From JBMTVN01 sp046047235 (lineage in GTDB: Bacteria; Verrucomicrobiota; Verrucomicrobiia; Limisphaerales; JAHDYP01): DNA of 64,000 bases. Made by a program: the position numbers and the translations under genes. Shown here piece after piece: positions 43,332 through 53,547 of this stretch. The notes below the pieces were generated by a model. It saw only the letters and a program-made list of their open reading frames with translations. It was not told the DNA's origin and made no database searches. The stretch is taken from the NCBI GenBank assembly GCA_046047235.1, contig JBJOII010000020.1, positions 8,796 through 72,795 on the forward strand, read 5' to 3'. Numbering within the stretch: position 1 is the first letter of the stretch; each line of letters opens with the position of its first letter.

Positions 43332-43955
43332 TTAGCCCACATCATCAGCAAACGCCACCTTTGTCAGCAGGATCGTTTTGATGGCGGAATTCAACACAGC
43401 CCGCAACAGCACCTCCCCCTCGGGCTTAAGTGACAAGGACCTCATCAGGTTTTCAAAGCGAGCTTCCTGCCGCATTGCAATGAGCTCCTCTAAGGTGGAT
43501 CCAGCCAACTTTTGATCCAGACCGCTTTCCAGAAGCGCCTTGCGGTGGGGGCTGCGGCAGCGTTGAAACGCGAAGCCCTGTATGCGCAGTTGCGGATCCA
43601 ACTTCCAGGCGATCTCGGCCAGACCATAATCCGCCACTTCGGTTCTCGCCATCACGTAACCAACCAGGGTCTCCCCTTCTGAAACCGCATAGAGAGTGTG
43701 TTTGCCAAACTCGCGGGGATCGAAGGCAACGTCGACCTGCTGACTGCAGCGAGCCGCAATATCTCTTGAGATAGTCCGCTGATAAGAACGAAAGACCGAA
43801 CCGGAATCGAAAAACTCCTGGATAATCCGGTTGGGGTTGCGGATGGCGCAAAAGGCTTGGGCGGATGCATCCAGAGTCCCAGCCATCCAACCGGCCAAAC
43901 AACACGCCAGGATTGCCAGGAAGGAGATTTTGGAGGTGGCCGTGTGTATATTCAT
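43332..43955 (-). CDS. Exported protein with FMN-binding-like domain
   Basis: A 207-residue protein; ATG at 43955 gives MNIHTATSKISFLAILACCLAGWMAG, a signal peptide. The mature part has GKHTLYAVSEGETLVGYVMARTEV, DYGLAEIAWKLDPQLRIQGFAFQRCRSP and a final helical region, loosely resembling periplasmic FMN_bind domains of the RnfG/NqrC type. I do not see a covalent flavin threonine signature, so flavin binding is not claimed. It begins 25 bases after the porin gene ends and precedes the histidine kinase by 156 bases, so the three may be one unit. Confidence 0.55.
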   Translation of the reverse strand: MNIHTATSKISFLAILACCLAGWMAGTLDASAQAFCAIRNPNRIIQEFFDSGSVFRSYQRTISRDIAARCSQQVDVAFDPREFGKHTLYAVSEGETLVGYVMARTEVADYGLAEIAWKLDPQLRIQGFAFQRCRSPHRKALLESGLDQKLAGSTLEELIAMRQEARFENLMRSLSLKPEGEVLLRAVLNSAIKTILLTKVAFADDVG

Positions 43956-43980
43956 GGAGCGCATTTCTAACCTCGCTCTA

Positions 43981-45054
43981 CTAGAGCCGATAACGAAGTT
44001 GGAACTCAAGAGTCTGGTTTCCATTGAAAGGGCCACTGTAATTCCACAGTTGCTGACTAAATTGGGCACTCAACGCCCAATGGTTGTCCGGAGCATACCG
44101 AATCCCAAGAGCCATCAATCCCTCATTATGGTAGCCGTCAATGGCATCCTCCCGAAAATTAATCCTGGACTGAAAATAGCCAAGGACCGTCTGGCGCGCG
44201 TTGGACAAATTAACCTCAGCCAGTGTGTTGACGACATCGACGTTGTCGTTCTCCCCCAACGAAACCTCACCGAGCAAACCCACAGGACCCAGATAGTGTT
44301 GCCCGTCCACCCCAACGCGCCAGCGATCGGTAAACCGCCCGTTCGAAAGCCGCAGTCTCGTCTCGTAAAAGGAAAGTCCCAGTGCAGGTGTACCGTAGAA
44401 GTCCCGCGTATCCACCGGCGTACCGACACGTCCGACGAACATGTGCGGATCACCCGTCGCGACGTAATCCATTCCGGATCCACGCCCAACGCCAAACTCA
44501 TACATGAATCCCGGAAAGGTCCCGTTCAACGTCGCCCCCCAGTCAATCTTGGTTCCAAGGTTCCTGGCGTTGTTCATCTGGCGCAGCGTGCCGCTGGTAT
44601 TGATCATCGCGTCGAGGCCATAGGGCAGCTCCATGTGGCCCGCCCTGAGGTTGAACCGCCCATCCCCGCTGAGATGAAAGTTGAGCGTGTTCACCTTTGG
44701 GAGCAGCTCCCAATCGTAGGACCCGTCGAAGAAACCGGGCGGACGGGGATGTCCCTGCAGTCGTGTTGCATAGAGCTGAACTACAAAGGACGCCCAGTCA
44801 CGGGTTGGGCTGGAAATCGTCCCAAAGGCATCTATCCCAAAGTCATAAACCTGCCAAAAGCGATCGGATGGCTGATTGTAAACTCCGCGGGCGGAAGCGT
44901 CCAAGGCAGCCCGATATTGCACAACATCGGAGAAACGAGGTCCGGCATCGTCTTGAATCGCCGCAACAGAATCTGCCGCAGACAAAGGGGCATCCTCCCC
45001 GGCCCACGCACAAATGCCTGCCACAAAGGTAGCCATACCTATGGTTTTAACCAC
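43981..45054 (-). CDS. Outer-membrane porin-like beta-barrel protein
   Basis: About 357 residues from a GTG at 45054 (MVKTIGMATFVAGICAWAG signal peptide); a GTG at 45117 and an ATG at 45036 are alternatives and no ribosome-binding site decides. The mature sequence is rich in alternating hydrophobic strands and aromatic residues (WASFVVQLYATRL, LNFHLSGDGRFNLRAGHMELPYGLD, WALSAQFSQQLWNY), ending in LEFQLRYRL, a typical barrel C-terminus. It resembles phosphate-selective or maltoporin-like barrels, but I do not assign a substrate. Same strand as the small exported protein and histidine kinase. Confidence 0.7.
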   Translation of the reverse strand: MVKTIGMATFVAGICAWAGEDAPLSAADSVAAIQDDAGPRFSDVVQYRAALDASARGVYNQPSDRFWQVYDFGIDAFGTISSPTRDWASFVVQLYATRLQGHPRPPGFFDGSYDWELLPKVNTLNFHLSGDGRFNLRAGHMELPYGLDAMINTSGTLRQMNNARNLGTKIDWGATLNGTFPGFMYEFGVGRGSGMDYVATGDPHMFVGRVGTPVDTRDFYGTPALGLSFYETRLRLSNGRFTDRWRVGVDGQHYLGPVGLLGEVSLGENDNVDVVNTLAEVNLSNARQTVLGYFQSRINFREDAIDGYHNEGLMALGIRYAPDNHWALSAQFSQQLWNYSGPFNGNQTLEFQLRYRL

Positions 45055-45201
45055 ACCGGGCCAAGCGTGATTCCTGCCTCTTAGTGACGTTGATGGGAAG
45101 TGGACTCTCAACCGCACTACCTTGCGGCAAACAGGACATAACCCTAAATACGATCATTGGCCTAGACACCGCCCATCCGCCTCATCCATCTGGTCGAATT
45201 C

Positions 45202-47538
45202 TCAGCGACCTTCCGGAAGGATCGTCATCGATAGCGTCGCATATCCATCGATTTCAAAGTGCTCCACGGTGATGTTGATGGGCCCCTCCTCCTCCTGCAG
45301 AAAAACTCCCTCATCCCGTGTAGGTCCGTGCCAACTCCAGTTCTCGACGACGGTTTGGTCGCCGACCCGGACACGGATGCCGTCGTCGGTCAGCGTTTGG
45401 ATGCGCCATTTTCCAGCCGGCAGCCGGAGCCTTGTGTTGGCAATCATCCCAAAATGGTCTGAACCGGGCCCTTTGCGGGTGAGTTCATCCGACATCTTCT
45501 GATCACGCGGACCGCCCCAACCGTAGGGAAAGTCCAAGGATGATGCAGTCGCACGGACGGCTTCAGCCCCCCCCGCCTGCCCGCGCCAACCCGACAGGTC
45601 CTCGCGGGGATCGATGGTCCAAGGGAAGAAGACGAGGTCCCACGCGGCATTGACCATAGTCCCCTCGAGGACCTTCTCAAAATCGCCCTGATCGATCCTC
45701 ACCTTGTAAGGGGTCACTCCCGCTCCTCCCCGCAGCACAAGCTGCCGATCCACCTGATTGGCGGCAGGCACGATCTCGGCAGCCAAATGTCCCTCCAGCA
45801 CCCTACATTCGGGACTGCCATCCAGCCCGATCAACTCGTAACGGTGGACGCCAGCCTCAGCTTCCCGTTGCCGGACCAGCGGACTGGCATGATCCCATGG
45901 CCCCCACTCATCCATGACGATCTTGTCTCTGCCGCGCAAGTCGGCCCGGGCACCCACGGGATGCCGACCACCAAGCGCTTCTCCCAAGGGTTTTGGCGGG
46001 ACAACGGCACTCACGGTTGCGGCCAGGCTGTATCCGCCGGGCATGTCAAACTCCGCAGCCTCATCCAATGCCAGCTCGAGTTGGTTGTTGGCAAAAGTGT
46101 TCAGGCCCAGGTGCGTTCCACTGTCGTCGCGCAACTGAAGCACGATCAGCCTTTCATTGGCTGCAAGCGGTTTGAAAGGGTGGCGATCATCGAGCACAAA
46201 GCGGTTCCCCACGATCTGGTTCCCGGCAACCTCATCCGGATGCCCAGCCACCCCCGGAAGCCGCAGCAGCCCGGCGTCATTGTCCCACCAAAGATGGACA
46301 CCGCATTTGTTGTTGGAGAACACATTCCCCTGAATCCAATTGCGGGAGGCGTGTTCCATATTGATGCCGCCGCGTTCGAGCCCGTAGGCCATGCCTCCAT
46401 TACCCTCAAACCGGTTGCTGACAATATGCATGCGACTGGAGTATCCACCCCATAAACCGCAGATCGCGTTCTCCACAATGCGGTTGCCGTCCAGCACGTT
46501 GTCCTCACTGAAGGTGATCTCCACCCCGTGAGCGGCAGCATAGGAAAAATCATTCCCGACCAACTGGTTGCCATTGCAGCCGCGATCGCTCATCTCCCGG
46601 GAAAACTCCAGGGAAAACGTGATCAAGTCGTCCACCTCGTCCCTGCCGCTCTCCTTGCGTTTCCGTTCACGCTCACCCTCCAGCCACACCTCGCCGATGG
46701 CATCGCGCCCCGCAAAACTGAAGAACCCATCACCCCCGTGTGTCGCCGAGTTCTCCACAAAGAGGTTATGACTCGACTGCTCAAAGCACAGGATTCCAGC
46801 CGAATCCTGTCCGCGGTTGTAAACCCCTTCAACGTGGCCGCGGATACAGAAATCAAAGGCGTTGCGACTCACCACGTTGGTCGAGCTGCGCCACATGGCC
46901 AAACCCCAGCCCGAGAGGAATGAACAGTCGTTGTCGTAAATGCGGGAGTGCGTGACGCGATCCAGGATCATCCCATTCTGACCCCGCCTTACCATCACGT
47001 CGCGCACAACCACATCCGCTGAAGACTCGATACAAATTGCCGCTCCATACTGCTCCCGCCAAGGTGTGGCGTCATTGTTGTGCGGATACAGCCAGTCTCC
47101 CCCATCCTCCGCAGCGGGGGTGCTCCTCAGCCGCTGGCGATAATTGTCGGAATAATCTCCACCCTCCACCCGAAGACCCGACGCATTCCGCGCCAGTAAC
47201 CCCACCTTGAATCCGTGCACCCGCCACCCCCGAAGGACCACGTTGGTCACGCCTTCAATACGCACCCCAATGCCAGCCAACTCATCCCACGGATGCCCCG
47301 CGGCAGCCCCACGAAGCATGGAGCCTTCCTCCAGCTCCAGCACAATGTTGTCACCTGTTACCTGTAGAACGCCGTTTCCATCCGCATCAGCCAGAATCAC
47401 CCCCTCTGGGACACGCACCACACAGGAACGATCCACCCGGGTATTGTCCTCCTTGAGGACCAGGATATCAGCGGCCCGCAGGGAACAACCCAGCAGGAGC
47501 AAGGACAGAACGCCCGGGAGATAGTGCATGGGACTCAT
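45202..47538 (-). CDS. Right-handed parallel beta-helix protein with C-terminal PA14-like domain
   Basis: A 778-residue exported protein. ATG at 47538 (MSPMHYLPGVLSLLLLGCSLRA) is preceded by GAGGGAA; MHYL nine bases later is an alternative. LADADGNGVLQVTGDNIVLELEEG begins the helix, and N/D-rich coils repeat (GWRVHGFKVGLLARNASGL, RIVENAICGLWGGYSSRM, NKCGVHLWWDN), typical of NosD-like or pectate-lyase-like helices. The last 130 residues (AGKWRIQTLTDDGIRVRVGDQTVVENW, VEHFEIDGYATLSM) look like a PA14/GLEYA carbohydrate-binding domain. It probably binds or cleaves polysaccharides; lyase residues were not located. Confidence 0.78.
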   Translation of the reverse strand: MSPMHYLPGVLSLLLLGCSLRAADILVLKEDNTRVDRSCVVRVPEGVILADADGNGVLQVTGDNIVLELEEGSMLRGAAAGHPWDELAGIGVRIEGVTNVVLRGWRVHGFKVGLLARNASGLRVEGGDYSDNYRQRLRSTPAAEDGGDWLYPHNNDATPWREQYGAAICIESSADVVVRDVMVRRGQNGMILDRVTHSRIYDNDCSFLSGWGLAMWRSSTNVVSRNAFDFCIRGHVEGVYNRGQDSAGILCFEQSSHNLFVENSATHGGDGFFSFAGRDAIGEVWLEGERERKRKESGRDEVDDLITFSLEFSREMSDRGCNGNQLVGNDFSYAAAHGVEITFSEDNVLDGNRIVENAICGLWGGYSSRMHIVSNRFEGNGGMAYGLERGGINMEHASRNWIQGNVFSNNKCGVHLWWDNDAGLLRLPGVAGHPDEVAGNQIVGNRFVLDDRHPFKPLAANERLIVLQLRDDSGTHLGLNTFANNQLELALDEAAEFDMPGGYSLAATVSAVVPPKPLGEALGGRHPVGARADLRGRDKIVMDEWGPWDHASPLVRQREAEAGVHRYELIGLDGSPECRVLEGHLAAEIVPAANQVDRQLVLRGGAGVTPYKVRIDQGDFEKVLEGTMVNAAWDLVFFPWTIDPREDLSGWRGQAGGAEAVRATASSLDFPYGWGGPRDQKMSDELTRKGPGSDHFGMIANTRLRLPAGKWRIQTLTDDGIRVRVGDQTVVENWSWHGPTRDEGVFLQEEEGPINITVEHFEIDGYATLSMTILPEGR

Positions 47539-47668
47539 GCTCGGTGCGCGTTCCCTCAACGTCAAGGATGAGGGTGCACCCGACCATGGTTACGGCCAGT
47601 AGGCATACCCCGACTTGCCAACCGCCGGATCACCCGGCGCGTTTAGCACCCCGCCAAGGCGTCACTGC

Positions 47669-49108
47669 TCACGCCAGAACGTCCTTCACCAAATGCCCGC
47701 CCACATCAGTTAGACGGAAATCCCGACCCTGGAACCGATAAGTCAACCGCAGATGATCGATCCCCAGCAAATGCAGCATCGTGGCATGAAGGTCATTCAC
47801 GTGAACCGGGTTGTCTACCGCACTGTAACCCAGCTCGTCCGTCCCTCCATAGGTCATCCCTGGCTTCACGCCGCCCCCCGCCATCCACATGGAGAAACCC
47901 TTGATGTGATGGTCGCGCCCGTCGCCTTGGGCCATGGGGGTCCGACCGAACTCACCGCACCAGATCACCAGCGTATCCTCCAGCATGCCGCGTTGCTTGA
48001 GATCCTGCACCAAAGCAGCACTCCCCTGATCGACCTTGGACGACACGACCTCAATCCCCTTCTTGATCCCGCCATGATGATCCCATCCGCGATGATACAG
48101 CTGAATAAACCTCACCCCTCGCTCAGCCATGCGACGGGCATAGAGACAGTTCGCCGCAAAAGACCCGTCAGGCCCCTTCACACCGTAAAGATCCAGCACG
48201 TGCTTGGGCTCGTCAGAAAGGTCCATTAACCCCGGAACACTCGCCTGCATCCGAAACGCCATCTCGTACTGGCTGATACGCGTGGCAATTTCCGGATCCG
48301 CCAAGGCCTGATGCTGGATCCCATTCAACTGCTTCACGGCATCCACCACGCTGCGCTGGCTGTCAGGACAAACACCCGGCGGGTTAACCAGGTACGAGAC
48401 GGCCTCGCCTTTGGACTGAAAATTCACCCCCTGGAACTTGGTGGGCAGAAACCCGCTGTGCCATTGCCGCTGCGCCACCGGTTGATCCTGTCCCCCACCC
48501 GAACTGATCAGCACGATATAACCCGGAAGATTCTCAGCCTCGCTGCCCAAACCATAGAGCACCCACGAACCCATGCTCGGCCTGCCCGCAATCGCACTGC
48601 CGGAGTTCATCAGCGTGTGCGCCGTATCATGGTTGATCTGATCCGTATGCATCGACCGGATGATGCAGATTTCATCCGCAATCTTCCCGATGTTCGGGAA
48701 CATCGAGGAGATGGTTTGACCCGATTGACCAAACTGCTCGAAAGGATATTGGGGCGCAAAGCACTTCAGCTCCTGCCCCTGCAACTGGGCAATCTGCTGG
48801 CCTTTGGTGAAGGATTCCGGCATCGGCTGCCCATGCAGTTCAGCCAGCTTCGGCTTGGGATCAAAAGTCTCAAGATGCGATGGGCCACCTGCCATGTAGA
48901 GCCAGATCACGCGCTTGACTTTCGGCGGCACATGGAAAGGCTGAACCACCCCCTGCCAACGATCACTCCCCACAGACGGCGCACCAGCAAGCAGCTCGGG
49001 ATTCATCAGGGAACCCAAGGCAAGACCTCCCAGCCCCAAGCCGGTTCGCGCCAGAAAAGTCCTGCGGTTCAGTCGCAGCGAATCAATTGCGGACAACGGT
49101 TTCATCAA
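47669..49108 (-). CDS. DUF1501 (sulfatase-like) protein
   Basis: A 479-residue protein; the leader LRLNRRTFLARTGLGLGGLALGS contains a Tat motif (NRRTFLA). KRVIWLYMAGGPSHLETFDPKP is the hallmark DUF1501 opening and VIWCGEFGRTPMAQGDGRDHH the hallmark late motif. DUF1501 has the alkaline-phosphatase/sulfatase fold but lacks the formylglycine motif and is of unknown function. It starts inside the last 26 bases of the DUF1553 gene, so translation is coupled, as is usual for this PVC gene pair. Confidence 0.93.
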   Translation of the reverse strand: MMKPLSAIDSLRLNRRTFLARTGLGLGGLALGSLMNPELLAGAPSVGSDRWQGVVQPFHVPPKVKRVIWLYMAGGPSHLETFDPKPKLAELHGQPMPESFTKGQQIAQLQGQELKCFAPQYPFEQFGQSGQTISSMFPNIGKIADEICIIRSMHTDQINHDTAHTLMNSGSAIAGRPSMGSWVLYGLGSEAENLPGYIVLISSGGGQDQPVAQRQWHSGFLPTKFQGVNFQSKGEAVSYLVNPPGVCPDSQRSVVDAVKQLNGIQHQALADPEIATRISQYEMAFRMQASVPGLMDLSDEPKHVLDLYGVKGPDGSFAANCLYARRMAERGVRFIQLYHRGWDHHGGIKKGIEVVSSKVDQGSAALVQDLKQRGMLEDTLVIWCGEFGRTPMAQGDGRDHHIKGFSMWMAGGGVKPGMTYGGTDELGYSAVDNPVHVNDLHATMLHLLGIDHLRLTYRFQGRDFRLTDVGGHLVKDVLA

Positions 49109-52100
49109 GATTCAATAAAGTACGGGTTACAGCCGTCCACGCAGCCACCTCAACCGGATTCAGGGCCGCGTCCGGAATGCGGGCACCCACGGCCAAAAGC
49201 GCCTTCACTGCCTCAGCGTCCTCCCCGAATCGCTGCCGCTCAGAGTCCACCAACGCCTCCATCACCTCCAGCTCCCCCGCCTGCGGTTGACGAGCCAACA
49301 CCTGCCGGTAAACCCACCCGATCCGGTCCGATGCCGTCCGCCCACCCTCCCGGACTGCGCGCTCAGCCAACACACGCGCTGCTTCAACATACACCGGATC
49401 GTTCAGCAGGGTCAGCGCCTGCAGGGGCGTGTTCGACATCACCCGCTCAGCAGTGCTCTCCTCACGCGGACAGGCGTCAAAGCTCAACAACCCCGGATGC
49501 AGGAATGTGCGACACCAGAAAACATAGAGGCCGCGACGGTAGATCTGATCGCCGCTATCAGCCTGCCAGGTTCGCTTGGGGAAGTTCAAATGATCCCAAT
49601 ACCCCTCAGGCTGGTAGGGTTTCACGCTCGCCCCACCCACCTCGCCCGCAAGCAATCCGCTCACCGCCAGCGCATTGTCCCGAATCACCTCCGCATCCAG
49701 TCGCACCCGGGATTGGCGCGCCACCCATCGATTGAACGGATCCTTCTCCCGCAGCTCCGGACTGGCCACGGAAGTCTGCCGATAGGCAGCCGACGAAACC
49801 ATCAGTCTCACGAGATGCTTTATATCCCATCCGCTGTCCATGAACTCGGCCGCCAGCCAGTCCAGCAACTCAGGGTGCTTGGGCCATTCACCCTGTGATC
49901 CGAAATCCGTGACGTTCTTGGACAAGCCCACCCCAAAATACAACCGCCACAGACGGTTCACAAAAACCCGCGCAGTCAGCGGGTTGTCCCTCGAACCCAG
50001 CCACCGGCCCAACTCCACCCGGCTCTGCCGCACACCGTCACCAGACAGCTCCCCATTCCTGATAAAGCCGGGAGGGGCCGGTTCAACAACCTTACCGGAA
50101 TCATCCATCCAGTTGCCGCGCGGCAGCATCCGGGTCACGCGCGGCTCAGTGGTCGTGGTCATGAGGGTCGTGGGTATCATTTTCACCAACGCCTCGCGCT
50201 CCTCAACCACTTGCACCAGCTCAGCACGCACACCATCCAGAATGGGCGAAACCGCAAGAAAACGTTGCTCCAAAACAGTCGCCTGGTCCGGAGTCCGCTC
50301 CGGCTGCCTCACCTGCAGTGCCTCCAGAATCTCCGGGGGCACGCCTCGGGGATCCAGAGAAGGATGATCCATGCCGCTTAACGCCAGCCGCAGCCGGCCC
50401 ACGTTGTGCTGGGCATAGTCGGACTCATGGCGCAGGCGAACACGCAACATCCCGGCCGGCCCCGCAGGAAGTGGCCGGTTCAAATGCAGGATCACCCGGT
50501 GATCCGCCGGCTTCTCGTGCCCCGAAACCGCCCACCCCGTATTCGCTTTGCCATCGATCAGAGCCGACGCCGGCCACCCTGATTGCTCAAAATCTGCCAC
50601 AGCACTCCCGACCTGAATCCTCTCCTCACTCCCGTCCGCCCTCACCCAGTCGATTTCGATCTCGGTCAGCACAAAGTTGCCGTTGCCCCTGCTGAGTCCC
50701 CGGTTCGGAAAATCCGGATGCACCAGAGTCTCCAAGCGCAACGCACTCACGGGCTCCTCCGGCAACGGCAGGAGAAAAGTATAGGTATCGTTCCTGGGAT
50801 TCTCGCCGGTGCTAAGCAGCGTGCCGTCATCCAGCAGCTCAAACCGCGCCCCTCCCTCACTCTTGCTCACTAGTGGCCGGGCCACGGACCACGCCGGCCT
50901 GCCGGATTGAAGCCGCTCTTCCAGCGTCGCAACCCAGGCCTTGAAGGCAGGCTGAAGATCCAACCCCAAGGTAGCCAGACGCTGCTGCAGCGCTTCCTGC
51001 TTCCGGTCCAGCTCTTCAAGCTCTCGGGATTGCTCAGCGCTGGGAACAGGAGAGCCCTTGCGAGTCCCAACCCCCTGCTCTTCAATGTCGGCGAAATAGG
51101 CCGATAGCCGGTAAAAGTCCTCCATCGTGTAGGGGTCAAACTTGTGGTCGTGGCATTCTGCACAACCGGTGGTCGACCCCAGCCAGACTGTCCCCACGGA
51201 CCGAACCCGCTCAGCCGCATACTTGGCCAGATACTCCTTGGGCTGCGACCCCCCTTCCTCCGTGCTCCGACCCAAACGGTTGTAAGTGGAAGCCACCCGC
51301 GTCTCAAGGGTGGCACCAGGCAACAGGTCCCCGGCAACCTGCTCCAAGGTAAAACGGTCGAACGGCTTGTTCTCGTTAAATGCCCGAATCACGTAATCCC
51401 GGTAAGGCCAGACGCTGCGGTAGTTATCCGCATGAAAGCCGTCGGTATCCGCATAACGCACCAGATCCAGCCAATACATCGCCATGCGCTCACCATAATG
51501 CGGCGATGCCAGCATCCGATCCACCCACTTGCCCCACGCACCAGGATCCACATCGGATTCGAACGCGGCAACATCCTCCGAGCTCGGGGGAAGACCCGTA
51601 AGGTCGAAGCTAAGTCGACGCAACAGCGTGTGTCGGTCCGCCTCGGGCGAAGGACGCAACCCCCGCTGCTGCATCCGGGAATATAAAAAACGATCGATCG
51701 CACTACTTGACCACGCAGCCTCGGCCACCTCCGGCACCGAGGGCCTGCGAACCGGCTGATATGCCCAATGCCCCTCCCACACCGCACCCTCCTCAATCCA
51801 TCGCCGCAACAATTCCTTCTGCTCAACGGTCAGCACTTTGCCCGTCTCAGGCGGCGGCATCAAATCCACCGAATCCGCAGTCATCACACGCTGCAAAAGC
51901 AAACTCCCATCCGCATCCCCCGACACCACGATGCCCGCACCATCACGCTCCTCAAACAGACCGTCCCGCGTATCCAAACGCAGCCTCGCCTTCCTCGTCG
52001 CCCCATCCGGCCCGTGACACGCAAAACACGCATCAGAAAGGATCGGCCGGATATCACGGTTGAAACTCACCTGGGATACACCATCATCCGCCAACAAGGA

Positions 52101-52166
52101 ACCAGCCCCCAAAAGGAACAAGACAACTGTCCAAAGCCCGCCCCGACACCAGAGCCCACGTCTCAT
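49083..52166 (-). CDS. DUF1549/DUF1553 protein with planctomycete cytochrome c domain
   Basis: A 1027-residue exported protein from ATG 52166 (MRRGLWCRGGLWTVVLFLLGAGSLLA). The haem-binding motif CFACHGPDG (CxxCH) lies near residue 47, in the PSCyt1 domain. The DUF1549 block follows with SAIDRFLYSRMQQRGLRPS and LSFDLTGLPPS, and a second CAECHDHKFDP, another CxxCH. A central sandwich (LRLETLVHPDFPNRG, HLNRPLPAGPAGML) resembles concanavalin/CBM-type domains, and DUF1553 is at the C-terminus (WPKHPELLDWLAAEF, RVRLDAEVIRDNALAVSGLL). This is one of the signature gene families of Planctomycetes and Verrucomicrobia. Its redox role is not known. Confidence 0.93.
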   Translation of the reverse strand: MRRGLWCRGGLWTVVLFLLGAGSLLADDGVSQVSFNRDIRPILSDACFACHGPDGATRKARLRLDTRDGLFEERDGAGIVVSGDADGSLLLQRVMTADSVDLMPPPETGKVLTVEQKELLRRWIEEGAVWEGHWAYQPVRRPSVPEVAEAAWSSSAIDRFLYSRMQQRGLRPSPEADRHTLLRRLSFDLTGLPPSSEDVAAFESDVDPGAWGKWVDRMLASPHYGERMAMYWLDLVRYADTDGFHADNYRSVWPYRDYVIRAFNENKPFDRFTLEQVAGDLLPGATLETRVASTYNRLGRSTEEGGSQPKEYLAKYAAERVRSVGTVWLGSTTGCAECHDHKFDPYTMEDFYRLSAYFADIEEQGVGTRKGSPVPSAEQSRELEELDRKQEALQQRLATLGLDLQPAFKAWVATLEERLQSGRPAWSVARPLVSKSEGGARFELLDDGTLLSTGENPRNDTYTFLLPLPEEPVSALRLETLVHPDFPNRGLSRGNGNFVLTEIEIDWVRADGSEERIQVGSAVADFEQSGWPASALIDGKANTGWAVSGHEKPADHRVILHLNRPLPAGPAGMLRVRLRHESDYAQHNVGRLRLALSGMDHPSLDPRGVPPEILEALQVRQPERTPDQATVLEQRFLAVSPILDGVRAELVQVVEEREALVKMIPTTLMTTTTEPRVTRMLPRGNWMDDSGKVVEPAPPGFIRNGELSGDGVRQSRVELGRWLGSRDNPLTARVFVNRLWRLYFGVGLSKNVTDFGSQGEWPKHPELLDWLAAEFMDSGWDIKHLVRLMVSSAAYRQTSVASPELREKDPFNRWVARQSRVRLDAEVIRDNALAVSGLLAGEVGGASVKPYQPEGYWDHLNFPKRTWQADSGDQIYRRGLYVFWCRTFLHPGLLSFDACPREESTAERVMSNTPLQALTLLNDPVYVEAARVLAERAVREGGRTASDRIGWVYRQVLARQPQAGELEVMEALVDSERQRFGEDAEAVKALLAVGARIPDAALNPVEVAAWTAVTRTLLNLDETVVRN

Positions 52167-52339
52167 GAAACCGCACAAAAGCTCACTGCTAATATCAAAC
52201 ATGGTGATTGCTTACCCACTTCATCCCCGCCACCCCGGAGTGTCAAGCACCAGACAAGCGTCATTTACACCAGCCCTGGAGACAGTTAACCTCCCGCCCA
52301 GTCACAAGTTAATCCAGCCCCCGGCTGCCCCATACCGCC

Positions 52340-53521
52340 ATGTCCACGCCCCAAGCCCAGCCACATAAATCCCCCATCGCCACCCCATTGCTCGCGCTGA
52401 CCCTCGCCATAACTCCAGTCACGCAGAGCGCCTCCTGGATGATTTCCGGGAACGAAAACAAACTGGACCTCACCTCCGGCGCCGCCAAAGTCGTCCCCAA
52501 CGCAGAACCCGACTCCATCACACTCCTCGATTTCGCGAAGTTCCCGCCCGCAGTCAGCCATCTGCCAAATATACCCAACACAGTCATCGGTCCCCCTTCC
52601 AACATCGCAATTCATCCCTCCGGCCAGCTCGCCCTGATCGCCAACTCCGTTGAAGTCGACCCGCAGGACCCCGCCAAAACCACCCCCACCACCCAGATCC
52701 ACATTCTGGATCTCTCCCTCCCGCAACCAGCCATCCTCGGCGAAGTCCACGCCGGGAAACAACCCTCCGGCATCTCCTTCACCCCCGATGGCAAATTCGC
52801 CCTCGTCGCCAACCGCGCAGACGGCACCATCTCCGTGGTGGAGGTGTCGGGTAAACAAGTCCGGGTCAAGTCAACCGTCCAGGTCTGCGCGCAGGAATTG
52901 AGCATCTCTGACGTTGCCATCCACCCCAACGGGAAGCTCGCGCTCGCCAGTATACAGAAAGGAGGCTACCTCCAGACGCTGTCCATCAACTCGGGGGTCG
53001 TGCGCACCAACAACCAGCAGATCTCCGTCTACGGCAACCCCTACCGCTGCGTTATCACGCCCGACGGCGCCTTCGGTCTCACCGCCGGCCAGGGCGCAGG
53101 AAATGGACTCGATTCCGATGCCCTGACAGTCGTCGACCTTCAGGGGCCCAACCCACGCACGGTCGACTATGTCCCGCTGGCCGCCGTTCCGGAATCAATC
53201 GAAATCAGTCCCGATGGCCAGCTCGTCGCCGCCGTGCTCATGAACGGCTCCAACCTCCCCGCCAACCACCCGAACTACAACCCCCACGGTCTCGTCGCCC
53301 TGGTCGAACGCCAAGCCAACTCGTTCCGCCGTGTCCAACTCGTCCCGGTCGGCCGTATCCCCGAGGGAGTGGCGTTCTCACCCGATGGCAAATATCTCGT
53401 GGTACAATGCCACCCGGACAGAAAGCTGTGGGTCCTCAACGTGAAACAGAACCGACTCGAAGACGCCGGCGTGCGGATCGACGTCCCAGGCATGCCGTCC
53501 TCCCTGCGAGCCGCCTATTGA
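52340..53521 (+). CDS. Exported YncE-like seven-bladed beta-propeller
   Basis: A 393-residue protein with signal peptide residues 1-31. Repeated blades carry the NHL/lactonase pattern: PSNIAIHPSGQLALIANS, PSGISFTPDGKFALVANRADGTISVVEV, SDVAIHPNGKLALAS, PYRCVITPDGAFGLTAG, PESIEISPDGQLVAAVL and EGVAFSPDGKYLVVQCHPD. It resembles YncE or 3-carboxymuconate-cyclase-like propellers but the lactonase acidic ligands are not evident. It lies directly upstream of tctC with a 26-base gap, so co-transcription with the transporter is likely. Confidence 0.78.
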   Translation: MSTPQAQPHKSPIATPLLALTLAITPVTQSASWMISGNENKLDLTSGAAKVVPNAEPDSITLLDFAKFPPAVSHLPNIPNTVIGPPSNIAIHPSGQLALIANSVEVDPQDPAKTTPTTQIHILDLSLPQPAILGEVHAGKQPSGISFTPDGKFALVANRADGTISVVEVSGKQVRVKSTVQVCAQELSISDVAIHPNGKLALASIQKGGYLQTLSINSGVVRTNNQQISVYGNPYRCVITPDGAFGLTAGQGAGNGLDSDALTVVDLQGPNPRTVDYVPLAAVPESIEISPDGQLVAAVLMNGSNLPANHPNYNPHGLVALVERQANSFRRVQLVPVGRIPEGVAFSPDGKYLVVQCHPDRKLWVLNVKQNRLEDAGVRIDVPGMPSSLRAAY

Positions 53522-53547
53522 AAACGCAAGCTCCGGATCAAAACACC

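Noticed and set aside
48311..49735. 474-codon open frame spanning the DUF1501/DUF1553 junction on the other strand
   Set aside because: Crosses two real genes with recognisable domains and ends in a Pro/Ser-rich low-complexity run.
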